From positions 103,730,614 through 103,794,613 of the forward strand of contig OY998180.1 in NCBI GenBank assembly GCA_963921935.1: 64,000 nucleotides of DNA. Reading direction: 5' to 3'. Source of the stretch: Galeruca laticollis (Eukaryota > Arthropoda > Insecta > Coleoptera > Chrysomelidae). How positions within the stretch are numbered: position 1 is the stretch's first letter; each line of letters opens with the position of its first letter. Under the pieces are notes generated by a model. It ran no database searches. It worked only from the letters and a program-made list of their open reading frames with translations, and was not told the DNA's origin. A program made the position numbers and the translations under genes. Shown here in pieces: positions 22,177-33,844 of this stretch.

Positions 22177-23115
22177 GTTGGTGTCCACTATGAAACAAAA
22201 ATATCATGAAAATTTCATTTCATGAGTCACTTGTTTCACTGTTTCACGTCGTGTTTTGACAAAGAGATAACAATTTCTCCACTCTCAAGTTTTCACGAGA
22301 TTTTGAAATTTTTGTTTCATGAGACACAGTGTTTCAGTATTTCTGCTATTTCCACAGTGATTTAGTTCTTCGTATCGTTACAAGCAATGATTACAAAAAA
22401 AGATAGAAGAAAAGCTGCGGCTTGTTACTACTTAATGGCCCCCCAAAAAAAAGAACTGGTAAAATTTGGATACGCGATTGCATTAAGCAAAGAGAAAAAT
22501 TCAATATAATGAATAATCTATTTAAAAAATTAGAACAAGATTATCAGGAATATTATAAGAAGTTTCTCAGGATGTCTGCTGCCGATTTCTATTTATACTC
22601 TGAAATTGACATCGAAGGCTATGCATTTTATCGTCAACCTCTTGAGCGAATATTCCCATAGCGTTTGAAGTAGAATCAATGGAGGTTTTTTTAGCATTTG
22701 GATTTTTATATTGCTCTAATGACCAATCCCATAAATACGAATGCGATTCGTGTAGTTGAGTTAATCTTAATACAATTTTTCGCGACCAATTGACACTACA
22801 TGCTTTTCTTTAATCACTTTTTTTCTCATTTACTTCACTCATTTTCGCAACAACCAAATGAAACTTATTGTAAAGACGCTAGCATACCGATTTTATTTCA
22901 GAGACAACACCAAAACTAATATACAGCAAGGGAAACAAATATTTCAAATGAAACACGACACATATCCTGTATACACGTTGAAACTTGTTCATGACATAAT
23001 TGTCTCATCAAAAATTGTGTCGTGAAATTTTTAACAATATTTCGTATATCTCAAAAGTGTTTCCACTGTGAAACATGAAATATTTAACTCATGACATAAA
23101 AATTTCATTATAATA
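22177..23115 (+). mobile_element. Harbinger-type element remnant
   Basis: Bounded by related blocks in inverse orientation: TGAAAATTTCATTTCATGAG near 22,208, and TCATGACATAAAAATTTCAT near 23,090. CCACTATGAAAC and CCACTGTGAAAC occur near the two ends. It encodes only the N-terminal part of a Harbinger transposase. Exact ends and the target duplication were not resolved. Confidence 0.5.
22387..22661 (+). pseudogene. Harbinger (PIF) transposase N-terminal fragment
   Basis: ATG at 22,387 opens KKDRRKAAACYYLM. After a frameshift in the C6/A8 run at about 22,438-22,453 it continues KKRTGKIWIRDCIKQREKF, NNLFKKLEQDYQEYYKKFLR and MSAADF. Arthropod Harbinger transposases start with a Lys/Arg stretch, WVRxxI, a loop, then YxxFLRMxxxxF ahead of the DDE nuclease. 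The nuclease is missing and the frame stops at 22,661. Confidence 0.68.
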
Positions 23116-24249
23116 AGCAAAGAACTAGATTGGAAACAAAATATTTATAAAGGGTTACTGGGTTACTGTAACTTGAGCCCAAGATTTAATTGGTGGGAAA
23201 TATATTGATATATGCAGTTTAGGAAGAACAGGAGATGTATCGTCTCTTTTTCTTTTTCTCCTATTGGCGTTGTTCAGTTTTACAGTACGTCAGGACACAT
23301 CACTATTTAACGAGAAAAGCAAACAAATAATAATATAAAACCTCAATCGGAGGGTTAGTAACCAACTCAATATCAAACCTCTAGTGTCCGTTAAAGATGT
23401 TAGATTGTCCGCTCAATCAGACAATCAGTACTCGCCATCGACTAGCTTCGAGTCGAAGAAGGGATATATTCTTCAAATAATAATAGTTATCTGAAAGGGC
23501 GCCATAGAAGTTTTGGGAAGCACTACAAATTAACGCACAACTCATTAGACGGTTAGCGAATCTGTCTCCAAACTTGGAAGGTTAATCAGGTAAATTTAAA
23601 ATGAAACCAGAAAGTTCGCCTAATTCAATTTAATTACTTTGACCTTGAAAGTATATTTTCTACTAAAAATAGTACAGGTTATCAATCTACAATTAAAACA
23701 AAACAAAACCTGCACCTTAGCTTAATGATACAGGTTCAGGAACATAAATAAGGCTGAAGACCAAATATCTATACAGATATTGAACATCTAAATAAACCCC
23801 CAAAAGCGTCCAAAATCAGCCCTAAATCAAGCACGGTTCAAAGACTAACCCAATCTCTCGAATAATAACACCGAAATTCCTATGACACCGTACAAACGGT
23901 TAGCTTAGTTGAGTTAGAGCTAAGTATTTGAAGACGTAACCTAAATTCACTATGCTTTATTCAAATGAAATTGGCCACATAAGAGCCTAACCTCTTCATC
24001 TTCATATTGAATGTCAATACTTTCATTGTTTGATTTTGGCCATTTTTTGAATCAATAAACGTTTTCTATCAGGCTAGTATAAGTTTTGATATTTACATCA
24101 TTAGACACGGTGGAAACAACTTGAGGGGACTGCATGGTTATTAGACGACTTTTCATGTCATTTTGAATTTGCGTGCGTTGATTAAACTTAAGGCATTAAT
24201 AAATTTGTGTCCAGGCTCTGAGGATATTGTATCAAGTACTCTTATTGTG
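23116..24249. other. Intron stretch, nothing recognised
   Basis: AT-rich, without an open frame of note, inverted ends or protein similarity that I can see. Confidence 0.5.
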
Positions 24250-24465
24250 GTTGAATGAAACTGGGCAGAACACCAACAATATTAAAACAGGACTGAACGG
24301 AGGACATCAATTATTTCAAACTTTAAAATTAATAAGGAATAAAGCATGAATATGTAGCCATAGCTTACCCTTATTTTAAAAAAATTATAAGTAGATATAG
24401 TACTTTTGTCACCCTATACATCGTATGACTTGTAAGGGGAGTACTTGCGTCACCTCCCAAGTAGC
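24250..24465 (-). repeat. Half copy of the pogo-like MITE found at 33,845
   Basis: Read in reverse, it gives GTGACGCAAGTAC, then GATGTATAGGGTGACA, AGTACTATATCTAC, then TATGGCTACATATTC and CTTTATTCCTTATTAATTT. This follows 33,850-34,075 base for base with scattered changes. The other half is missing. Confidence 0.75.
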
Positions 24466-24469
24466 ACAA

Positions 24470-25100
24470 TAAAAACATTGTGGATTTAAAACAGTTTTAT
24501 TATGGTAAATAAAAATATGTGGTTTTAAGGTTACCTTGTAAATATACTACCGGCTTTTAAAAACTGTTTACCATTTAATACTGGTTTTGATGTGTCTATT
24601 AAGAATATATAATAAGATTACTTAGTATTAAAATAGTATTTGCCTTATTGTGGTTTTAAGATGACTTGGTTTGCAGCACAGCAACTTTAAAACTAGTCAC
24701 TTTTATTAACGACTTGCAGATTGATTGGTTTTATTACGCTCTACCCCATGACGTTATAGTTCTAAAATGGCTTTTAAATATGCTCTTAAAGTAACTATTA
24801 AAACCTGTCTTTAATTCTGTTTTACTTTCAGATTGTTTTGTCAGTAAATAGAACACATTAAAACCATCTCATTAATCTCACTTTCTCAAATGCCGTGATA
24901 AAGCTATATTAAAACTCAACAGTCTAGATTGAATCATTTTGGTTTTCGCCAAGACTAACTGCACTTCGTGTTGTCAACAATAAAACTAAAAGCATCCCCT
25001 CTCCTTCTTTGTCTCAAATAAGGCACGCCATTTTGTTTAATGTCCAAATAGTGGTGTACCAAGAGTTTATTACATTAAAACCGAATGGCATATATCATAA
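24470..25100. repeat. Cluster of TTAAAACC / GGTTTTAA motifs
   Basis: About fifteen occurrences of ATTAAAACC-like or GGTTTTA-like 8-10-mers in both orientations, 25-80 bp apart: for example near 24,523, 24,652, 24,689, 24,725, 24,796, 24,859, 24,909 and 25,074. The sequence between them is not repeated. It could be a decayed satellite or a protein-binding cluster. No gene. Confidence 0.4.
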
Positions 25101-26153
25101 ACCATATTAAGGTTAAGCATTTTTAATCAAATCGCACTTTGCCTTGGTACTTAATATGTGTTTGATTGAAAATTTGTTAAAAAGTTATGCAAATAAAAAA
25201 AAGTCATACTAATTTATGCATTTGAGTCGCTGCTTTTAAAATTAATTAATAATAAGGTAAATTATTCTATTACCGGCCCACTTGAGGAAATTTTAAATTT
25301 AGCTTCTTGGATTAGTGTAAATAGTTCGTACTTTATGTAAATTTATCATTTTATAAGGCAAAGGCGGGAGTTTTCTGTGAATTTCAATAAAATAAAAATA
25401 ACAATTTATATTTTTAATACCAAAAAAAATATTTTTTTTTAAATGTCCTTTTTTTCTATTTCCGGCCTATCAAAAAATCTCTTAAAGTAACGCTGGCCTA
25501 AGCTTAATCTAATACCGGCTTATTACAGAATTTTGTGTTTTATGACGAAAAAATAAACAAAAACTGCAGAAAGTACTTGACCACCTTGTATATTTTCAAA
25601 AACGTATTTAAAAAAATAATATTTTTCACATTTTGAACATATATATGAATTTTAATCGAAAAATAAGGTAGATTATCAGTTATAACTTCCTTCCTTAATT
25701 TCAGGAACTGCAAATAGTCCCCTCTTGTTGATGGGCCGAGGCAGCTCTATTATGGAGATCACTTCATCTAAATCATACCATATCACATCTTCATGATGGG
25801 GCTATTTCCAATGACTTCCCATTTTTTCCATTGCTTTTATGTAATACGATTATGATTTGCTGTCTTCTATTAAACCAGGGAAATATTTATAGTCTCCTTT
25901 TGTAAAACTAGTAGTTGTATTTTCTGTTTTTTTTAAGTACTTCGTGATCTATTATTTCCACTTATTTTTCTGTAATTGTTTTATCTTTACTCACTTCATT
26001 CACCATCGAAACATTCTCAATCTGCTTTACCGTAAGTTCCTTTAAACTGTTTGATTGAACTACGGGCACACTTTTGGGTTTCTTGTTTTTTTTCCTTTTT
26101 GTTCTCATCTTTGTCAATAGCTTTCCGTTTTCTCTTTTCTAGATTTTCTATTT

Positions 26154-28577
26154 TTATTGTTCTCTAGTTTCTTTTTCCAGCTCTAATTTTCTTTGGTATT
26201 CAATGAACTCGTCTGAGATTGCGACGATCGGAGTTAATTTTTTGGTTCCTTTCTTTTTGCTTGCATTTGGTTTCTTTGGGAAAAAGAAAGCGTTTTTAAA
26301 TGGTGTTGGTAATTTTGGAGGCGTTACGATATAATCTGATGTATCCTCTTTTTCTAGTTTTTTTGGTTCTGGGGTTTTTGAGCAATCATTTTCTACTTTC
26401 TGATTTTGTAAACAGTGTAGAGGTGATCTTTTTGAACTCTGTTCAGTAACCTGTGGTTTATTATCGGCTACAAAGTTAATGCTCTCTTGATCGTTGTCAT
26501 TTATTGATTCCGCGTTGCCATTTTCACCGGGATTAACAGTTTCAACATCTTCAACAGGATTTTCTGCAGAATTGAGATTTTCAACAAACTTTAGATTGGC
26601 AACACAATTAAGGTTATTTTCACCGGGATTAACAGTTTCAACTTCTTCAATAGGATTATGATTTTCTGCAGAATTGAGATTTTCAACAAAATTTAGATTG
26701 TCAACAGAATTAAGGTTATTCAGATTTTCAATAGGATTTAGATTAGTAACGGGAATTATATTTTCAATGGAATTAAGACTGTTAGCAGGATTCAATATGT
26801 CGATTCTCAGAACCTGAATGTAATTAAATATATCTGAATGTTCTGTAAATGTATCAAGTTCTAGTCCTCCATCTTCTTTTATTTGAAAAATGCTAATGTC
26901 AGAATCCATGTTGTTTATTAAGGTAGTATCTCCTAAATTATCGATGTCACTCAAGACACTTGAATCAGATTCATCATGTTTATCAAATTCATTTAGATGG
27001 ATATCATCAATGTTTTGTGAAAATCCTTCTATTTATACCCGTGACTGTCTTGATGTGCCTGGTATTTGTTGTTGTTGTGCCTCCCATTTCTCTTCCTCTG
27101 GTTGCGATTTCTCGCTTTTATTGTTACAATTTGACTGCCAAAAACTGAAGAGTTTGTCGTACCGAGCTTCTCCCATCCACGATGTACCTGAGTTGGATCG
27201 GAATTTCTCCAAAGTGTTTGGAGAAAGCATTTCTTCAAATGTTTCCTTAAAACTGGACTCGTTTTTAACTGAATCTTTGCTAATTGGATGTTCGATTTTA
27301 GCTTTTTTGAATTTGCCATAATTAAAACTATATGGACTGAAAGGAAATAATCCAGTGCGTTTAAATGCAGACTGAATTGTACTTTCTTTTAGGCATTCAT
27401 CAAAGCATTCTTTGACCAAGGCTGAAAAATCGGTTCTTTGGACTTGCTGATAGTTATTGTTAATTTTAAATGTATGCACTATTTTTCGCCATGTGCCTTT
27501 TACAGGTCTATAGACAGCAACATCGAGCAGCTGGACGATGTGAGTCGAATTTGGAACTAAAGCCACTAATATAATCCCATGTGTCTTGCAAAATTCGCTT
27601 AGTGGCAGCGAAATGTGGCTTGTGTGACCATCCAAGAACAACACGACAGGTCTTTTTATGTTATTTTTTGATAGCCACTTGTCAAAAACGTTTGTTACAT
27701 ACTCATAAAATGCTTCTGTGTTCATCCAGCCTGATTCTGTGTATCCTATGCTCCACCCTGAAAAAAAATAGATATAAATATAGTAAGTAGGTACCTGAAA
27801 TATCTCAAATATCTCTCATAATTAATAGTATATCACCTGATGGCATTGTTACAGGAAGGTGTTTTGGTAGTCTTACATACGGAAACAGTACCATAGGTGG
27901 CGCAATATTTCCATCTGCCGACACATTAGCAAGCACAGTCAAGCACTCTTTTTCATCGTTGGCTATTCTGCTGTACACCGATTTGAACCCCTTCCTGACA
28001 AGCACCTGTTTCTCTTGAGGACATAGAAAAAATGCCGTTTCATCGCAGTTGAATATACGGCTGCCATATTGTAACACATCCATTATTTGGTTTTCTTGAA
28101 AATATCTGTGAACCTTCTCAAACCAGTCCCTAATCTGTTTTTCCGTCACGGCAGAACGAGATTTTGTTAAATTTTGAGACATCCGAAGACAAATATCTTG
28201 ATGTCTATTGAGAAAATTTTGACAACACAACCAGGAATACCATTTTTGAATGGATTTGGCCGCTTCAAATTCTTGACAAGTGTAGCAACTGTTTCCAGTA
28301 ACTGTTCTTTGGCTACTGGAAATCGGGCGTCTCCCAAATGGTGTATCCAAGCTACGATCAGTTTTTCTTCATCTGAGGTGAGCACTGGCTTTGCGCCACA
28401 GTTATCACTCAGATATTTTTTATTCTTTTTGTCTTTCAGGGTACTTTTGGATATACCGTATATCTTTGAGGTTTTGTAAGCTGACATACCTTTTGACATT
28501 TCCTCCAAGGCATGTTCCAAATTTTCTTTGGTGTATTTTTGTTTAATTTTTGGCCGTGTTATTTTCTTAGGTGACAT
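26154..28577 (-). pseudogene. Pogo/jerky-type transposase, one intron, one frameshift, one stop
   Basis: Starts MSPKKITRPKIKQKYTKENL. Domains: psq-type helix-turn-helix (AYKTSKIYGISKSTLKDK), CENP-B-type DNA-binding half, then the DDE nuclease. D1 is in FNCDETAFF, D2 in VVLFLDGHTSH and D3 in NSTHIVQLLDVAVY. A one-base frameshift at about 28,225 breaks the junction PGCV / CCQNFLNRHQDI. A 79-bp GT-AG intron (27,758-27,836) joins MPSG to WSIGYTESGW in frame. TAA at 27,033-27,035 interrupts the frame, which otherwise runs on through an acidic, Asn/Glu-rich tail (NLNSVDNLNFVENLNSAEN repeated) to a Lys-rich end at 26,154. Encodes the enzyme that moves the element; inactive as read. Confidence 0.85.
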
Positions 28578-28799
28578 CTTTCTGCAGGAAATAGGTGCAA
28601 GTAAATACATTATATTCTTGCAAATTGAGTAAGTAAGACTTATGTTTAAGAAATGAATTCAATGAGAAAGCTTAAGCTGGTAAAAATATTTTGTATAGTA
28701 CATTTTATATAACAGACTCTTATGATAACTAAGAAACACACATTTTAGATCAATATTTTTTATGGCTGCTAATAGATTTTGATTTTTTTTTGTAAACAC

Positions 28800-29860
28800 T
28801 GTTTATAAAAGTTTAATATAAGAGGCCTTTAGTCCTATTTCTATCAAGAAACTTGTGGGCCGGATCTATTTTTTTTATATTTTTTGAAGTGTATGTCATA
28901 GAAATTTAAAAACAAGTTTTTTGTTTTTTGTTAAACATATAAAAAATATATATTTAAAACAATCGTAATTTTTTGCAATTCCGGCCTAAGAAGCCGTAAT
29001 TAGATCGAGGTCTCAAATATTTATCTAATACCGGCCTATTTTATTTTTTGCGATTAGCACCATTTTTTTTCTACAAAAATACTTTAGAAAATCTAAAAAA
29101 TATATTCATTGGACATTTAATCAACCGAAATTAAAAACATATCCAAGAATCCCCAATTCTACCTTTTTCATTAAAAAACTGGTTGGCCGAAAAATAAATT
29201 CATTGACTCTTTTTGTAAACACTCTTTAAAATTGGGTAACATAAAAGTCGTATTTTTCTTACTTCTTTTAAAAAAACTTGTGGGTCGGAAATAGTTTAAT
29301 ATATTTTTTAAAACATAATATATTATGTCACAAAAATCCGAAAACAATTTCTTTTGTTTTTTTTAAATGTTAAAAAACAATTGAAAATAATTGCCATTTT
29401 TTTTCAATTCCAGCTTAATAAGCCGCAATTAGAACGAGGTAAAAATATTAATCTAATACCGGCCTATTTTAGTTTTGCAATTTTCACCATTTTTCCACTA
29501 AAAGTCTTCTATAAAAAGTGAAAAATACGTTTAATAGACCTTTATAAATCAAGCAAAATCAAAAACATATCTAAACATTCTTAATTCTACAATTTTTATT
29601 GAAAAACTGGTTGCCTAAAAAACATTTTTTTCTCACTGAATCTTGTCTTGAAAACACCTAAAACTGGGTAATAAAAGTCATATTTTTCCTTTTTCTGTAG
29701 AGAAACTAGTGAGCCGGAATTAGTTTTATACAAATGTGCAAAAAGATGTTTAAAAATAATTGCAATTTTTTGCAATTCTGGTTCAATAAGCCGCAATTAG
29801 ATGGAGATAAAAAATCTTAGTCTAATACCGGCCTATTTTATTTTTGCAATTTTCACCATT
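28800..29860. repeat. Three degenerate ~370-430-bp tandem units inside the pogo element
   Basis: TCTAATACCGGCCTATTT occurs at about 29,025, 29,453 and 29,822, spaced 428 and 369 bp. Each is preceded by TTGCAATTC-type and AAGCCG(C/T)AATTAGA blocks and followed by TTTTGC-ATT-CACCATTTTT. Related single motifs lie at the other end of the element (25,272, 25,461, 25,512). They could be subterminal transposase-binding sites. Confidence 0.7.
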
Positions 29861-31066
29861 TTTTATACAAAATGAATCAAACAAAATCAAAACATTTCTA
29901 AACAGCCTTAATTCTAGGAGTTATTGGTCAGAATTCCTTAAGAGGTGAAGTCAAATCACTTACCAAATATAGAGCAAATAACAACAGCACTGCACTTTTT
30001 CGTTGCACATATCACTTAAGACTGGCAATTGTTTTAGGCGTGTGCCAGCATCCCCACTTTTTATGCATAATTTAATTGGCGGATAAAGATCCTATCATAG
30101 AGTGGGTGCCATATTCAGATTCTTTTACGGCAAATATAGATAAATCATGAGTAAAGTTGATGTACGTATTTAAGCCGGCATTACCTTACGATTTTGCATG
30201 AGCAGGTAATCACCCATTTTACCTTACTTGAATTTTATTTAATAAAGGCATATTCTTATATAAATTTTAAACATGCATTTGTTGTATCCTTATATACCTT
30301 TATGGTTATAACTAAAAGTGGCAACATTGCTCAAAATTTCAGTACCTGTTTAAAGTGTCAATAGTAATCTATTTACTAGTTTTGTTCTCGTTTAATTGCC
30401 ATATAAAGAAATATGCAAATATCGTCAGAGTATTGTAGTAAATAATGTCAAACGTGGTTTGTTGATACGAGCGCCATTACGACTAGAGAGTAAACATTTA
30501 GTTCTTTCGTTTTGATGTGTTTTTCAAGACTTTAAGTGACAAAATCTACTTTTAAGTTAATTAATTTAAAGTTTTTGGATTATTATGGTTCGTCGGTGCG
30601 AAGTTTGTCAGAAAACCAGCCGAAATTACCAAGGCCATGTATCTACAATACCATCCCCATTTTTTGTAATTCATTCATTATTTCACTACTGGCGTTTAAA
30701 ATTGTTGGCCGCAAAAATAAACGTGTTTATGAATGAATAGCCCTCTCTATGTTTATTATTACTCTAAGGGTTGATGCCAGTCACTTCGTTAACGCAGTCG
30801 TTTACTGCAAGTTCCAATCTGTGATTTGAGCACTATACCAAAATATCTGGAAATATTTCTTGAAATCGCTTTGTAACTTCTGATGATTACAGAAGCGCTA
30901 TAGCTTGCAAAGGATTTTAGCGATGTTTCCAAAAAAATCTTTATCAAAACCATTTCTGTTTAAACATCCCTAAAGTTCATTTGCAGTTGTATCAGGAAAT
31001 TCATTACTTTTCATTTGGAATGCTATATAAATGGTAATATTATGACATATAATTCTCACGTGACGT

Positions 31067-31552
31067 TCAAATATATGGGTAAAAGCACATTATGGAATTT
31101 ACGGCAACGAAAAAGCTGATCAGTTAGCCAAAACAAGTGCTGAAAAAGATGAATGTAAACCGAACGAAGTGGCACTACAAGATTGCTTAAATAAATACAA
31201 AAGAAAATTTCAAGCAGCATGGAATGAGAAATGGGACCACTATGTAAAAACAAAGCCTACTGGATACACACTACTACATAGGGAAATACCAAAACAACAG
31301 GGGTATAAAGGAATTAATTATTCACGTAGGGAAATTAGCTGTATAATTAGAATGAAATTTGGACACGCGTCGTACCCAGAGCACTTAAGCAAAATAGGCG
31401 TAATCGAATCAAACTTATGCACAGTCTGCAATGTCATAGGAGGCCTGGATCATATATTTTTTGAATGCTTGGAATATCGTAATGCCACGAAAGAACTTTA
31501 TAATAACATAATACATGAAAAAATATTCCCTCCCATCAACATGTTACACTAA
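31067..31552 (+). pseudogene. LINE RNase H end and zinc-knuckle tail, fragment
   Basis: Opens IWVKAHYGIYGNEKADQLAK, the last active-site block of LINE RNase H domains (WxxxHxGxxGNExAD). It continues RREISCIIRMKFGHASYPEHL, then CTVCNVIGGLDHIFFEC, the CxxC...H...C knuckle of I/Jockey/R1-like LINEs. The stop is at 31,550-31,552. RT and endonuclease are missing, so this is a 5'-truncated copy. The 3' end may reach about 31,730. Confidence 0.75.
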
Positions 31553-31823
31553 CTGGCGCTGAATAACATCAAAATATTAGACTGCCTAGTAAAATTTCTA
31601 AGTATGACCAACATATCGATATAGTTAAGTTATATAGAGCTTATGACCTTTGTTACCCTAGCCCAAATGTTTATACCTTCCATCCGTGGTCTACCTTTGT
31701 ATGTGTTCAAATAAAGCCCTGAAAGACCCCTGGGCGAAAAAACTTGTAACCCTGTACCAATCCTTTGATTGAAAAGCGGTATTAACTTGAATCGCAGACG
31801 ACGATAGTTTGATAGGTTAAATT

Positions 31824-32359
31824 AGGGCTCGCTTAAGTAATAGGATACATATCCACAACACGAAAATCAATAACAAATTCAGTATCGATTCTGATTAGCA
31901 CTTAATTGAAATTGGATTCATATATAAACTTCAAATACATCACTGTATATACTGTATATATAACCTAACACAAAGTATTTGGCTGCATGGATACCTCCAA
32001 ACGCCATAAAACCAAAAAAAAATTCTCATCGGTAGACCATTTAAAATTTGCAGATCTTTGTCAACAAGTAAATCAGCAAATGGTCCTTGCAATTTAGCTA
32101 TCTGAATATCCGCTCAGTTTTTGTAAAACTCTTGTGTCAACAGTCGGTTCAATTCTCCTTTTCCTGTAACAGAGCAATTCTACTAGGGTTTTCAAATTCT
32201 CATTTTTATTTCATTTTCGGTGGTACATTGTTGTACCTACAAGCTGCGCAACCTAAATTTCATTAACCGGATGGGTAAAAAACTATTTTTCACGAGACAG
32301 AACGTTAAGAATTTTTCTTTAACGAACCGGAACGGCGTTCCGGTACAATACGAGCCCTG
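31824..32359. mobile_element. Possible hAT-type MITE
   Basis: AGGGCTCG at 31,824 and CGAGCCCTG at 32,351 form short inverted ends. The right end, read inward, gives CAGGGCTCGTATTGTACCGG, which looks like a hAT terminus. No matching 8-bp target duplication was found and only the outermost bases pair, so this is tentative. Confidence 0.35.
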
Positions 32360-32526
32360 TCCGAAAGCAATTATTATGAGACAAACTGTACAATTCTGTT
32401 GTTTTTGTAGAATTGGATTTGGTTAATGTTCAGTTATATTTCTATGTAGCTTGAAATAGAAATTGGTATTCCAACTACTTAAGTATATTTAATAATTAGA
32501 ATCAAGAGCTTCATTTGAATTTTCAG

Positions 32527-32806
32527 ATACGCTCCTTAAAAGACTGGCAAATAACCGACCTAAGAGTATCAAAAGTGGTGAAACCGAACTGGAACGGTCA
32601 AAACGTATTCTCTCTCGGCAACTACGGAGATTTTTCTGGAAGCAGTGGCGGCGGTACTAAATCTTTTTACTGGTTGGCCCCCGAAGAATATTTAGGCAAC
32701 AAATTAGAAGCTTATAATTCCAATTTCTTATTTAAAATGCAATGGGTAGTGATGAGGGGAGATACCAGCGGTGAACCAATCAAAGGACCTAATATCGTCA
32801 TCATGG
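32527..32806 (+). CDS. wb: Laminin alpha exon 4: first half of the L4 (laminin IV) globule
   Basis: 93 codons plus one base. Enters in phase 0 and leaves in phase 1. Acceptor TTTTCAG ends at 32526; donor GTGAGT starts at 32807. It encodes the start of a laminin IV type A domain: DWQITDLRV, then FYWLAPEEYLGNKLEAY, the family's most recognisable block (YWxAPxxYLGNKL), then FKMQWVVMRGD. It has no cysteines, as expected for L4. The domain continues across a 468-bp intron into the next exon. Confidence 0.95.
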
Positions 32807-33274
32807 GTGAGTAACTTGAGCTAAATTATCTAACATTTATGTCTCTGGGGTTGAAATGTTCAAATTTCACTTCCTATTTCTCTACTATGAATTCTTTGGA
32901 AATAAACAAAGAACATAGAGAAGGAACAGTCTATTTCAAAAGTCCAGAGCTTCGATAATGGAACAATTTAGATCAAAAATAATTTTCCTCTCTCTCTTTT
33001 TTTAAGTCAAATCTTCTTTCACAATTTTCCAACGAACTTCTTTCCATGTCTTTGAGGCATATACCATGCTCAAATTTTAACAAACCAAATTTGAAGAATA
33101 GTTGTCAAAAATCATACGAATTTTTTTTAGTGATGTCGTTTATCCCATAATTTCCCATTTTGTCAAACGCCCTTTCAGGAACGTACTGATATAGCTCCAA
33201 GACTAATGGAAATGAAACACATTTGATTAAGATTGGTGAGAAATATAATCTTTGCAAATTTTTATGTTTTGTAG

Positions 33275-33595
33275 GCAGCAACGGTTTTAAAATAGGACGT
33301 GGAGACGAAATCCACACATCATCTAAATTAGCATCACAGATCAAATTCAACGAGTTGGACTGGTACCATATCCCTAATAACATATCAGATATCACAAAAG
33401 TAAACAGCAGCATTTACCATGGTAGAAGTGTTACTAGATCTGAATTTCTTAGTATTCTTGTTAACGTAACGAATATATTACTCAGATCTACATTTCACAC
33501 TGATCAAATTGAAGCGTTATTAGAAGAAGCCACATTGGATATTGGTGAAGATGAATATGGGTATAGCAGCGTGGAAAGATGTTCTTGCCCTTCTG
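33275..33595 (+). CDS. wb: Laminin alpha exon 5: second half of L4, return to LE
   Basis: 107 codons, entering and leaving in phase 1. Acceptor TTTTGTAG ends at 33274; donor GTAAGT starts at 33596. It continues L4 with VTRSEFLSILVNVTNILLR (the family's R-xx-F-x-x-L-x-x-x-x-x-LLIR block) and LDIGEDEYG, and ends at RCSCPSG, where the split LE repeat resumes. Three possible N-glycosylation sequons are seen in L4: NIS, NSS and NVT. Their use is an inference from sequence only. Confidence 0.95.
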
Positions 33596-33844
33596 GTAAG
33601 TTGAATTTATAGTCAAAAATATATATTTATTGTTAGAAATATTGTGCATTAATATCATTAAACTCCATTGTATTTCCCTGATATACACCGCCCGACTTGT
33701 TTCTCTATCAAATACTCCAATTATAACTTCAAGGCTTCCGTTTTGAATCTACAGAAGATATATCGACAAGTCGGTGGGACATTTTTTGATTAATGGATTG
33801 TTCAATGGCGTCAGTATATTATTAGTCCAAAAACCTGTAAGGTA

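Larger units (their letters stand above)
25255..30224 (-). mobile_element. Pogo/jerky-type DNA transposon, 4.97 kb
   Basis: Ends AGGTAAATTATTC on the left and, reversed, AGGTAAAATGGG on the right. Each is flanked by a TA (25,253-54 and 30,225-26), the Tc1/mariner-pogo target duplication. The ends are confirmed by the uninterrupted sister copy of repeat D at about 55.9 kb. The transposase gene lies on the minus strand (26,154-28,577). The flanks inside the element are full of ACCGGCCTA-type repeats, including three copies of a ~370-430-bp unit at 28,800-29,860. Confidence 0.85.
25185..30760 (+). repeat. Repeat D, copy 1, split by a pogo-type transposon
   Basis: 25,185-25,254 and 30,225-30,760 together match 55,845-56,450 as one continuous unit at roughly 80% by eye. 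Shared blocks include GTCATACTAATTTATGCAT, ATTTAATAAAGGCATATTC, ATAATGTCAAACGTG, ACCAAGGCCATGTAT and ACAATACCATCCCCA. The right end carries the inverted pair ATTCATTCATTA / TGAATGAAT. No coding potential was recognised. Confidence 0.8.

Noticed and set aside
26890..27321. Plus-strand frame of 143 codons
   Set aside because: It is the shadow of the transposase gene on the opposite strand. Other plus-strand frames at 27,581-28,479 and 39,819-40,866 are also shadows.
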